In this document: piece after piece, positions 45,524 through 53,503 of the stretch
How positions within the stretch are numbered: position 1 is the first letter of the stretch
Layout: each line of letters starts with the position of its first letter
Origin: Phaeobacter sp. CECT 5382
Lineage (GTDB): Bacteria > Pseudomonadota > Alphaproteobacteria > Rhodobacterales > Rhodobacteraceae
Direction: 5' to 3'
NCBI RefSeq assembly: GCF_001457775.1
Contig: NZ_CYSG01000009.1
Coordinates: 1 to 64,000 of the forward strand
Length of the DNA stretch: 64,000 nucleotides
Program-made: the position numbers and the translations under genes
Notes under the pieces: generated by a model
The model's database searches: none
What the model was told of the DNA's origin: nothing
The model's input: only the letters and a program-made list of their open reading frames with translations

Positions 45524-47569
45524 ATGAGCAGCGATCCTCTCGTCATCTTTACGCCATCGGGTAAACGCGGTCATTTTCCCGCAGGCACCCCCGTTCTGAC
45601 GGCAGCACGCCAGTTGGGAGTTGATCTCGATTCCGTCTGCGGTGGCCGCGGAATCTGCTCCAAATGCCAGATCACGCCCTCTTATGGCGAGTTTTCCAAA
45701 CATGGCGTGACCGTTGCGGATGATGCGCTGAGCGAATGGAACAAGGTTGAACAGCGCTACAAGGACAAGCGCGGGCTGATTGATGGGCGTCGTCTGGGCT
45801 GTCAGGCGCAGATCCAGGGCGATGTAGTGATTGATGTGCCACCCGAAAGCCAGGTTCACCGTCAGGTGGTACGCAAACGGGCTGAGCTGCGCGATATCAC
45901 CATGAACCCATCCACCCGTCTGTTCTATGTCGAGGTGGAAGAACCCGATATGCATAAACCTTCGGGCGACATGGAACGCCTGATAGAGGCGCTGGAAACC
46001 CAATGGGATCTGAAAGGTGTCAAAACCGATCTGCATATCCTGCAATGTCTGCAGCCTGCCCTGCGCAAAGGCCAGTGGAAGGTCACCGTTGCAGTGCATC
46101 TGGGCGATGACAGCCATCCGCCCAAGATCATGCATATCTGGCCCGGCTACTACGAGGGCACTGTCTATGGGCTGGCGGTTGACCTTGGCTCAACCACCAT
46201 TGCCGCCCATCTGTGTGATCTGAAATCCGGCGAGGTCGTCGCCTCTTCTGGTATCATGAACCCGCAGATCCGTTTCGGCGAAGATCTGATGAGCCGGGTC
46301 TCCTATTCGATGATGAACGAGGGCGGCGATCAAGAAATGACCCGCGCGGTGCGCGAAGGCATGAATGCGCTGTTCACCCAGATCGCTGCTGAGGCCGAAA
46401 TCGACAAGGATCTCATCGTCGATGCCGTCTTTGTCTGCAACCCGGTGATGCATCACCTGTTTCTTGGCATTGACCCGTTTGAGCTGGGCCAGGCGCCTTT
46501 TGCACTGGCGACCTCCAATGCGCTGGCCCTGCGCGCACAAGAACTTGACCTCAACATCCATCCGGCGGCCCGGGTCTATCTGCTGCCCTGTATTGCTGGC
46601 CATGTCGGCGCTGATGCCGCCGCAGTTGCCCTATCCGAGGCGCCAGATAAGTCCGAAGACCTGGTGCTGGTCGTGGACGTTGGCACCAATGCCGAGATCC
46701 TGCTGGGCAACAAGACCAAGGTTTTGGCCTGTTCGTCCCCCACCGGTCCCGCCTTTGAGGGCGCGCAGATCTCCAGCGGTCAGCGCGCCGCCCCCGGAGC
46801 AATCGAACGTCTTGAAATTGACCCCGAAACAAAAGAGCCGCGCTTTCGCGTCATCGGCTCGGACATCTGGTCTGATGAGGACGGGTTTGATCAAGCGATC
46901 GCCACCACCGGAATCACCGGCATCTGTGGATCCGGCATCATCGAGGCCATCGCCGAGATGCGCATGGCTGGGGTCTTGGATGCCTCTGGCCTTATCGGAT
47001 CGGCGGAACAAACCGGCACGCCGCGCTGCATTCAGGACGGGCGCACCAATGCCTATCTAGTCTGGGACGGCAGCGCCGAAGGTGGCCCCAAGATCACCAT
47101 CACCAACCCCGATATCCGCGCTATCCAGATGGCCAAGGCGGCGCTCTATTCTGGTGCCCGCCTATTGATGGATAAATTCGGCGTGGAAACCGTTGATCGC
47201 GTGGTTCTGGCCGGCGCCTTTGGGGCGCATATCTCGGCCAAACACGCCATGGTACTTGGTATGATTCCCGATTGTGAAATTGACAAGGTCACCAGTGCCG
47301 GCAATGCCGCCGGAACTGGCGCCCGTATTGCCTTGCTCAACACCGATGCGCGGCACGAAATTGAGGAAACCGTGCGCCGCATCGAAAAGATCGAAACCGC
47401 TGTCGAGCCGCGCTTTCAGGAGCATTTCGTCAATGCCTCCGCCATTCCGAACTCCGCTGAACCCTTCCCGATCCTCGCTTCGGTTGTCACCCTGCCGAAT
47501 GTGAATTTCAACACCGGCGGTGGCGATGGGACTGCGACAGGCGGACGGCGACGGCGGCGGCGCGGCTGA
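45524..47569 (+). CDS. RACE-type ferredoxin/ASKHA corrinoid activation protein
   Basis: The 681-residue protein has an N-terminal [2Fe-2S] ferredoxin domain with C39, C45 and C48 (CGGRGICSKC) and C93, then a middle linker and a large ASKHA-fold ATPase domain (LAVDLGSTTIAAHLCDL; VVDVGTNAEILLGN; VVLAGAFGAHIS). This DUF4445 layout is that of reductive activators of corrinoid proteins (RamA/RACE type), which reset inactive Co(II) cobalamin in methyltransferase systems. It likely serves the MttB-type protein at 16.2 kb or other members elsewhere. The C-terminus ends in a run of six arginines, which is unusual. ATG 45524 has AAGGGG upstream. Confidence 0.85.
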   Translation: MSSDPLVIFTPSGKRGHFPAGTPVLTAARQLGVDLDSVCGGRGICSKCQITPSYGEFSKHGVTVADDALSEWNKVEQRYKDKRGLIDGRRLGCQAQIQGDVVIDVPPESQVHRQVVRKRAELRDITMNPSTRLFYVEVEEPDMHKPSGDMERLIEALETQWDLKGVKTDLHILQCLQPALRKGQWKVTVAVHLGDDSHPPKIMHIWPGYYEGTVYGLAVDLGSTTIAAHLCDLKSGEVVASSGIMNPQIRFGEDLMSRVSYSMMNEGGDQEMTRAVREGMNALFTQIAAEAEIDKDLIVDAVFVCNPVMHHLFLGIDPFELGQAPFALATSNALALRAQELDLNIHPAARVYLLPCIAGHVGADAAAVALSEAPDKSEDLVLVVDVGTNAEILLGNKTKVLACSSPTGPAFEGAQISSGQRAAPGAIERLEIDPETKEPRFRVIGSDIWSDEDGFDQAIATTGITGICGSGIIEAIAEMRMAGVLDASGLIGSAEQTGTPRCIQDGRTNAYLVWDGSAEGGPKITITNPDIRAIQMAKAALYSGARLLMDKFGVETVDRVVLAGAFGAHISAKHAMVLGMIPDCEIDKVTSAGNAAGTGARIALLNTDARHEIEETVRRIEKIETAVEPRFQEHFVNASAIPNSAEPFPILASVVTLPNVNFNTGGGDGTATGGRRRRRRG

Positions 47570-47603
47570 CACGTCAAAGTTGTTCTGAAATCTAAGTCAT
47601 GCT

Positions 47604-47637
47604 AGCTTTCCGGGGATTTTTCTCGGAAAGCTTTTTT
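47604..47637 (+). terminator. Intrinsic terminator abutting a start codon
   Basis: AGCTTTCCG (47604-47612) pairs perfectly with CGGAAAGCT (47624-47632), followed by a T-tract that ends directly at ATG 47638. It terminates the RACE gene. The GGAAAG that would be the ribosome site of the next gene lies in the 3' arm. Confidence 0.85.
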
Positions 47638-48852
47638 ATGTCACGCAAACTGATTATCTGCCTTGATGGTACGGGCAACGAGGTCGAACAGAACGAAAGC
47701 AACATTCTGCGCCTCTATAAATGTCTGCAGCACAACGATAATCAGCTTGTTTACTATGAGCCGGGCGTTGGCACACTTTCGACCCGCCCCTTTGCCGACA
47801 GTCTCTTTGCCAAGACCAGGCTGGTGGCTGGCCTTGCCTTTGGCTGGGGACTGCACGCCAATGTGCTGCATGCCTATTCCTTCCTGTGTGAAAACTACCG
47901 CGAAGGCGACAGACTCTACTTTTTCGGCTACTCACGAGGGGCCTATACCGCGCGCGTTCTGGCCGGTTTCATCAATGATTTCGGCCTGGTAGCCCCACAT
48001 GAGCTGCACCTGATCGGGCCGGTTTTCAAAGCCTGGCGTAAACTGCGCCAGGATGGGCCGAACGAACAGTTTGCACCGCTGCGGATTTCTGAACAGTTTT
48101 TCCACCTGCGCCGAGTTTCCATCCGGTTTCTGGGGCTGTGGGATACGGTCAGTTCGATGATCCGCATTCGGCTGCAAAAAGACACGTTCATTGAATTCGG
48201 TACCCACTCCAGCGTCGATGAGAACCCATCGGTCAAGGCCGTGCGCCATGTGCTTTCAATTGATGAAACCCGCTGCTTTTTCCGCCAACAGATGTGGCAA
48301 GAAGGACAAGAGTATCACGGCACCCGGTTTCGCAGCAAAAAACACCCGGAACCTCAGGATGTAAAACAGGTCTGGTTTCCAGGCACCCATACAGATGTCG
48401 CCGGCAGTGTGCCGGAGGCTGAGGCGGGTCTTGCCAAACAAACCATGCAATGGATGCGGCAAGAGCTTGACGATCTAGGTGTCGACAGTCTGGAGTTTCG
48501 CCCCCTATATTACGACCGCTATGTTCTTGGCAAAAAGGACAAAGTAACTGAACGCATGAACCTGGACGTTTCGAAACCCAGCGCCAAAGCCCCACTGCAC
48601 AGTCAGATGAAACTGCGCAAGGTCTGGCCCATTCTGGAACTCTTCCCCCGCTTGGTTCGACGCAGCAATTGGCCCGGCCAAAAGGGGTTTCTTGGCTATT
48701 ACTTACCGCTGGCTCAGTTCCGCCACATCCCCGACGGCGCCGACATTCATTCGTCGGCCTTTGAACGGCGCGCAGATCCCTCTCTGAGCTATAATCCGCG
48801 GAATCTTCAGGGGTTTAATCCACCGAAAGAGGATCTCGAAAACCCGGTTTGA
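47638..48852 (+). CDS. DUF2235 (Tle1-type phospholipase/hydrolase-like) protein
   Basis: The 404-residue protein starts SRKLIICLDGTGNEVEQNES and has the nucleophile-elbow region FFGYSRGAYTARVLAGF and LWDTVSSM, the DUF2235 pattern; FPGTHTDVAGS carries a conserved aspartate and histidine. The family includes type VI secretion phospholipase effectors, but no T6SS genes are near, and many members are single housekeeping genes. I start at ATG 47638; the frame is open to 47599 but the lead is the terminator hairpin. Confidence 0.87.
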   Translation: MSRKLIICLDGTGNEVEQNESNILRLYKCLQHNDNQLVYYEPGVGTLSTRPFADSLFAKTRLVAGLAFGWGLHANVLHAYSFLCENYREGDRLYFFGYSRGAYTARVLAGFINDFGLVAPHELHLIGPVFKAWRKLRQDGPNEQFAPLRISEQFFHLRRVSIRFLGLWDTVSSMIRIRLQKDTFIEFGTHSSVDENPSVKAVRHVLSIDETRCFFRQQMWQEGQEYHGTRFRSKKHPEPQDVKQVWFPGTHTDVAGSVPEAEAGLAKQTMQWMRQELDDLGVDSLEFRPLYYDRYVLGKKDKVTERMNLDVSKPSAKAPLHSQMKLRKVWPILELFPRLVRRSNWPGQKGFLGYYLPLAQFRHIPDGADIHSSAFERRADPSLSYNPRNLQGFNPPKEDLENPV

Positions 48853-48896
48853 TCGTATTGACCTAGGCTTCGTCATTAGATAGCAAGACCCCAAGG

Positions 48897-48970
48897 GCGG
48901 GTATGGTGAAAAGGTATCACGGCAGCTTCCCAAGCTTTAGTTACGAGTTCGATTCTCGTTACCCGCTCCA
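48897..48970 (+). tRNA. tRNA-Gly (anticodon CCC)
   Basis: The gene reads GCGGGTATGGTGAAAAGGTA at its start and ends ACCCGC TCCA, with an encoded CCA. The anticodon CCC is at 48929-48931 in the loop TTCCCAA. The T arm GAGTTCGATTCTC is canonical and the acceptor stem pairs fully. Confidence 0.95.
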
Positions 48971-49093
48971 CAATCTTCTATTTCCATAGCGAAACGAAAT
49001 TTGTTCAACCGCTGGTCACCAACCGCCGGTCGCAGCTTAGTTTTCAATTCTTGGGCTCTTGCCTTTCCCTGCTCTGACAGGCAATCCAATGCA

Positions 49094-49573
49094 ATGGAAC
49101 TCAAATTTCTCACCCCACTGCCGGCAGAAGACCAATTGCACCATGGGCTGGCACGCGCATGCCCTATGGCGCTGGCCGATCGGGTTCGGTTTTCGGAGCT
49201 CGACATTCTGCGACACGTTAACAACAAGGCCTACCTCGGCTGGTTTGAAACCGCACGGGTATCTTATTTTGATCAGTTCTGTGCACGTCACTTCGAAGGC
49301 CAGCCAGCGCCACGCAGTGTTCTGCGAAATGCGAATGTCCATTACATTCGTGAAATGGTTCTGGATGAGCCCTATATCGCCACCGCCCGGGTGATTTCAT
49401 TTCGCAATACCTCCTACACCATGGAGCAGCAGATCTGGTCGCAAGATCTACGAGCCACGCTCAACGCTGTGATGGTCCTGCGCAGCCCGGATGGAAGCAC
49501 TGAGTATCCTTTGCCCGAGACATTGAAACAGCAATTCATTGAGTTTGATGGCGCAAAACCCGACGGCCGGTAG
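49094..49573 (+). CDS. Hotdog-fold acyl-CoA thioesterase (4HBT-like)
   Basis: The 159-residue protein has the 4-hydroxybenzoyl-CoA-thioesterase core RVRFSELDILRHVNNKAYLGWFETARVSYFD with the conserved Asp and His-Asn, followed by the expected strands. ATG 49094 starts the family-like region, although the frame is open to 49001. No Shine-Dalgarno is obvious. The acyl substrate cannot be assigned. Confidence 0.85.
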   Translation: MELKFLTPLPAEDQLHHGLARACPMALADRVRFSELDILRHVNNKAYLGWFETARVSYFDQFCARHFEGQPAPRSVLRNANVHYIREMVLDEPYIATARVISFRNTSYTMEQQIWSQDLRATLNAVMVLRSPDGSTEYPLPETLKQQFIEFDGAKPDGR

Positions 49574-49651
49574 GCAGGCTGCCCACTGATCCGGCTCAAT
49601 CCAGAACTATAATAACTAGACAGGTTGCCACGCCCCCAACACAGCGTTCTA

Positions 49652-50323
49652 TTATGGCGCCCAATGCACTGTAATCTCAGTAAGAACTGCCTGAATTGGC
49701 GCTTGATCCGGTGGCAGCGACAGCGCCTGATCCAGCGCCTTTTTCTTTGCCTCTCCATAGATCACAAGATGCTTTGCCAGGGCGCCGTCGAGAACATGTG
49801 CCGAAAGGCTGACGCGCGGTTCTGGCTGGCTTTGTGGCCGCAGCACCGATAGCACCGGCGCATCAGCGGATAGCGCCTGTAGCAGCCCCTCGACGCCTGG
49901 AAACAGAGAGGCCGTGTGCATGTCTTCGCCCATGCCGAGCAACAAAACCGAAAGCGGCAGTTCGGGCAGGATCTGGGATTCAATCTCTGCCAGGACCTCT
50001 TCGGGATCCCGTGCCGGTACGTGAAAAGGCAAAAATCGCGCCGCCGCCGCACGATCCGTCAGCAGCCGGTCGCGGATCATGCGGGCGTTTGAGCGCTCAC
50101 TTTCAAACGGCACCCAGCGTTCATCCGTTGCCATCACATGCACCCGGTCCCAGGCTATATCTGCCGCACAGAGGTCATCAAATATGGGTGCTGGCGTGGT
50201 CCCACCGGCGACTGCGAATGACGCTGTATCATGATGCAAAAGATGCGTTTCAAGATCACCAGCGATTTCATTTGCCACGTCAAGAGCGAGCATGTCTCTG
50301 TCAGGGTATTCTTTGAACTTCAT
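49652..50323 (-). CDS. pgl: 6-Phosphogluconolactonase
   Basis: The 223-residue enzyme of the glucosamine-6-P-isomerase/Pgl family hydrolyses 6-phosphogluconolactone. FAVAGGTTPAPIFDDL, HVMATDERWVPFESERSNARM and VLLLGMGEDMHTASLFPG are the signature segments. Its ATG at 50323 overlaps the zwf stop by four bases, so it is the second gene of a zwf-pgl operon of the Entner-Doudoroff/pentose-phosphate route. edd and eda are not in the window. Confidence 0.93.
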   Translation of the reverse strand: MKFKEYPDRDMLALDVANEIAGDLETHLLHHDTASFAVAGGTTPAPIFDDLCAADIAWDRVHVMATDERWVPFESERSNARMIRDRLLTDRAAAARFLPFHVPARDPEEVLAEIESQILPELPLSVLLLGMGEDMHTASLFPGVEGLLQALSADAPVLSVLRPQSQPEPRVSLSAHVLDGALAKHLVIYGEAKKKALDQALSLPPDQAPIQAVLTEITVHWAP

Positions 50324-51795
50324 GGGTTTATCCCTCTCCACTCGCGTTGATCCCGGCGCATCAACAGATCTGCATCGCCCGGTCCGGTGCTGCCGCTTTC
50401 ATAGGGTTTGGGCACGTCACCACGCGCCTGCCACCCTGCGATGATCGGATCGGTCCAGCCCCAGGCGGCCTCGACCTCATCGCCGCGCATGAACAGGGTC
50501 TGGTTGCCCCGCACCACATCCATGATCAGCCTCTCATAGGCATCGGCACGATCGCCGCCATTCGATCCCAGGGCTTCGGCAAAGCTCATATCCAGAGGCA
50601 CATCCATCAGCCGCATGCCACCTGGCCCCGGCTCCTTGATGGTGACGCTCAACGTTATGCCCTCATTAGGTTGCAGACGGATCTTCAGGTGGTTGGCATG
50701 GCGCCCTGCCTCTTCGCCAAAGATCGAATGAGGCGCATCCTTGAACAGAACATTGATCACCGAGGACCGCGCTTTCAGACGTTTCCCGGTGCGTAGGTAA
50801 AACGGCGTGCCAGCCCATCGCCAATTGCTGATATGAGCCTTGAAAGCGATGTAGCTTTCGGTGCTGGAGCGTTGATTTTTCACGGTTTCCCGGTACGTCA
50901 GATCGTCACCGACCTGCCCCGGCGGGCAGGCATATTGCCCCCGCACGATATGATAGGGCTCGACCGGGTCCAAGGCCCGGATGACCTTCAGCTTTTCGTC
51001 GCGCACCGCATCGGGGTCGAATTTTGCCGGCGGCTCCATCGCGATCAGGCAGAGCAATTGCATCAGATGGTTCTGCATCATATCGCGCATTGCACCGGAG
51101 CGCTCGTAGTAGTCTTCGCGCCCGGCAACGCCGACAGTTTCGGCCACCGTGATCTGAATATGATCGACATACTGGCTGTTCCACAAAGGCTCAAACAGCA
51201 TATTGCCAAAGCGTACCGCCATCAGGTTTTGAACAGTCTCTTTGCCCAGATAATGATCGATACGGTAGATCTGGCTTTCATCGAAATGGCTGGCCAGCGT
51301 CCGGTTCAAATCCCGCGCCGAAGCAAGATCATGGCCAAAGGGTTTTTCGACTACGATACGTGTTGCCTCCGTGGTCAAATCATAGCTGTGCAGGCGTTCT
51401 GCCAGCGGACCAAATAGCCCAGGCCCCACGGAAAAGTAGAAAACTCTGACCCTTTCGCCAGATGAACCTGCAAGGTAGTCGCATAGAGCTGCCCATCCGG
51501 TTTCGCCAACTGCGTCCAGCGGAACATAGGAAATAATCTGCAAAAACGCGACGAGATCCCGGTCGTCGGGGCGCGGCTCATCTTGGGCCTCACTTAACGC
51601 GGTGTTGAGCAAAGCCCGAAACTGGGCGTCAGACAGCTCTGAACGGGCACAGCCGGTGATGCGGGTTCCGTCGGGGATCTGGCCTGCACAGAACCGGCGA
51701 AACAACGCCGGCAGAATTTTGCGCTGCGCCAGGTCACCGGTTGCGCCAAAAATCACCAGATCAAACGGCGCGACCGGAATGATACGAGACACCAT
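50320..51795 (-). CDS. zwf: Glucose-6-phosphate 1-dehydrogenase
   Basis: The 491-residue enzyme oxidises glucose-6-phosphate with NAD(P). The dinucleotide-binding GATGDLAQRKILPALF is at the N-terminus and the active-site RIDHYLGKETVQNLMAVRF near residue 180. The length is normal. A leader with several GGTCCGG-type motifs lies upstream (51832-51892). Confidence 0.95.
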   Translation of the reverse strand: MVSRIIPVAPFDLVIFGATGDLAQRKILPALFRRFCAGQIPDGTRITGCARSELSDAQFRALLNTALSEAQDEPRPDDRDLVAFLQIISYVPLDAVGETGWAALCDYLAGSSGERVRVFYFSVGPGLFGPLAERLHSYDLTTEATRIVVEKPFGHDLASARDLNRTLASHFDESQIYRIDHYLGKETVQNLMAVRFGNMLFEPLWNSQYVDHIQITVAETVGVAGREDYYERSGAMRDMMQNHLMQLLCLIAMEPPAKFDPDAVRDEKLKVIRALDPVEPYHIVRGQYACPPGQVGDDLTYRETVKNQRSSTESYIAFKAHISNWRWAGTPFYLRTGKRLKARSSVINVLFKDAPHSIFGEEAGRHANHLKIRLQPNEGITLSVTIKEPGPGGMRLMDVPLDMSFAEALGSNGGDRADAYERLIMDVVRGNQTLFMRGDEVEAAWGWTDPIIAGWQARGDVPKPYESGSTGPGDADLLMRRDQREWRGINP

Positions 51796-51997
51796 GTTTA
51801 GTTTTTCCCATTTTCTGCAACGGCATCAGCCCGGTAGTGGTCCGGTACCGGTCCAGAACTGCTCTGAAGTTAATCCGGCATTGGTCCGGTTGGTTTTGCC
51901 GCATCACTTCCCTGTCATAAAGTACCGCGGCGGCTTTTCATTTCGCCTTATTATAAGCTAGCTTCTGGCGAAAGAAACTGTCCGAGAGTACTTTAGC

Positions 51998-52969
51998 GTG
52001 AAAGATCTGCCAGAGCCCCCCGCCAATCCAGAGCCCACGGCCAATATCGGGAAATTTCAAGACAGCGATGTGACGGCTGATGGATCCACGCGTGCCTCTG
52101 TTGCTTTCAGCAAGCCTGAAACATTGTGGTTCAACACCGGAACTCTGTGCAACATCGAATGTGAGAACTGCTACATTCTCAGCTCCCCGACCAATGACGC
52201 GCTGGTTTACCTCAGCGAAGCTGAGGTGACACGCTACCTGGATGAGATCTCCGAACGCGGCTGGCCCATTCACGAAATCGGCTTTACTGGCGGCGAGCCT
52301 TTCATGAACCCAGAGATGATCCCCATGGCTCATGCTGCGCTGAAGCGCGGGTTCGAGGTACTGATCCTGACAAACGCCATGCGCCCGATGATGCGCAAGA
52401 GCATGCGGGCGGGTCTCGTTGATCTAGAGGCAGCCTACCCCGGGAAAATGACTCTTCGGGTGTCTCTCGACCATTTCACCGCCGCGCATCACGATGCGGA
52501 ACGCGGCGCGGGCAGCTTTGCCAAAAGCATCGAGGGCATGCGCTGGCTGCGGGATACCGGTATCACGATGACGGTGGCGGGACGCAGCCTGTGGCAAGAA
52601 ACCGAGGCTGACGCACGGGTTGGCTATGCGCGCCTGTATCAGCAACACGGCTTTGACATTGACGCGCAACACCCTGGTCGGACAGTCCTCTTTCCCGAAA
52701 TGGACGAAGCCGTAGAGGTGCCTGAAATCACCACGGCCTGCTGGGGTATCCTGAACAAATCCCCCAAAGACGTGATGTGTGCTTCATCGCGCATGGTGGT
52801 TAAACGAAAGGGCGCGGATCAACCTGCTGTTCTGGCCTGCACCCTGCTGCCCTACGCGCCAGAATTTGAATTGGGGTCGACCCTTCAGGAGGCGGAGGCC
52901 CCGGTAAAGCTGAACCACCCTCACTGCGCCAAATTCTGCGTTCTGGGTGGTGCCAGCTGTTCCGCCTAG
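51998..52969 (+). CDS. Orphan radical SAM protein with C-terminal cysteine cluster
   Basis: The 323-residue protein has the radical-SAM cluster motif CNIECENC (CxxxCxxC) at about residues 51-58 and the SAM-binding FTGGEPFMN near 100. The C-terminal third carries further cysteines (TACWGI, DVMCASSR, VLACTLL, HPHCAKFCVLGGASCSA), as expected for an auxiliary cluster of SPASM/Twitch type. The gene starts with GTG 51998. It is not next to a precursor peptide or a known pathway. Its substrate cannot be read from sequence. Confidence 0.85.
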   Translation: MKDLPEPPANPEPTANIGKFQDSDVTADGSTRASVAFSKPETLWFNTGTLCNIECENCYILSSPTNDALVYLSEAEVTRYLDEISERGWPIHEIGFTGGEPFMNPEMIPMAHAALKRGFEVLILTNAMRPMMRKSMRAGLVDLEAAYPGKMTLRVSLDHFTAAHHDAERGAGSFAKSIEGMRWLRDTGITMTVAGRSLWQETEADARVGYARLYQQHGFDIDAQHPGRTVLFPEMDEAVEVPEITTACWGILNKSPKDVMCASSRMVVKRKGADQPAVLACTLLPYAPEFELGSTLQEAEAPVKLNHPHCAKFCVLGGASCSA

Positions 52970-53046
52970 AACCTCGCGTGCACCTCTTTCCGGACTTTCA
53001 GCCTAACTAGGCCTAACGCAGCGTAGCAGCGACGTTCTACGCCCGT

Positions 53047-53316
53047 TCAATGAAGCATGAGAACACCTTTGACGTTGCGCCACTCGCTGGGGCCGATCAT
53101 TTTACGATGTTCAAAACGAACCGAGTGCAAGGGCCCGTCAAGTTCGCGTTGCCAGAATTCGATGAAATCGAACAATCGGGCATGGTCTGGCGCCAAATCA
53201 TACTCCTGCCAGACATAGGTGTTCAGGACATGGGCATGGTCGGGCATGTGATAGGTGAATTCGGCAGTGGTCAGCCCATAGCCTTTGAGCATCATTTCGG
53301 TTTCGGTCATCTCCAT
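53047..53316 (-). CDS. usg: Usg-family protein
   Basis: The 89-residue protein matches the Usg family: MMLKGYGLTTAEFTYHMPDH, then VLNTYVWQEYDLAPDHARLF and FIEFWQRELDGPLHSVRFEHR. The family was named for a gene upstream of the trp genes in Caulobacter and has unknown function. ATG 53316 has AGGAG upstream. It is divergent from gyrA with a 187-base shared region. Confidence 0.87.
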   Translation of the reverse strand: MEMTETEMMLKGYGLTTAEFTYHMPDHAHVLNTYVWQEYDLAPDHARLFDFIEFWQRELDGPLHSVRFEHRKMIGPSEWRNVKGVLMLH

Positions 53317-53503
53317 TTGCGGTCTCCTGTTGCAAGAGCCCCCCAAGCCAAAGCCTAGCAGTAAATAGGTTAACAGCGGCCAAAACCATAATTTCACACC
53401 GGAAAACCGGCCAAAAACGGCAGCTCGCTTGCACCCTTGCCACGCTCTCTGATAGGGTATTTCAACACCATACAGACCCATAGAAAAAGAACGGGCAGCA
53501 AAC

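Noticed and set aside
47638-48852. DUF2235 gene as a type VI secretion effector
   Set aside because: No T6SS, VgrG, PAAR or immunity gene is nearby.
51832-51892. Repeated GGTCCGG motifs in the zwf leader
   Set aside because: Copies are short and irregularly spaced; chance in GC-rich DNA is likely.
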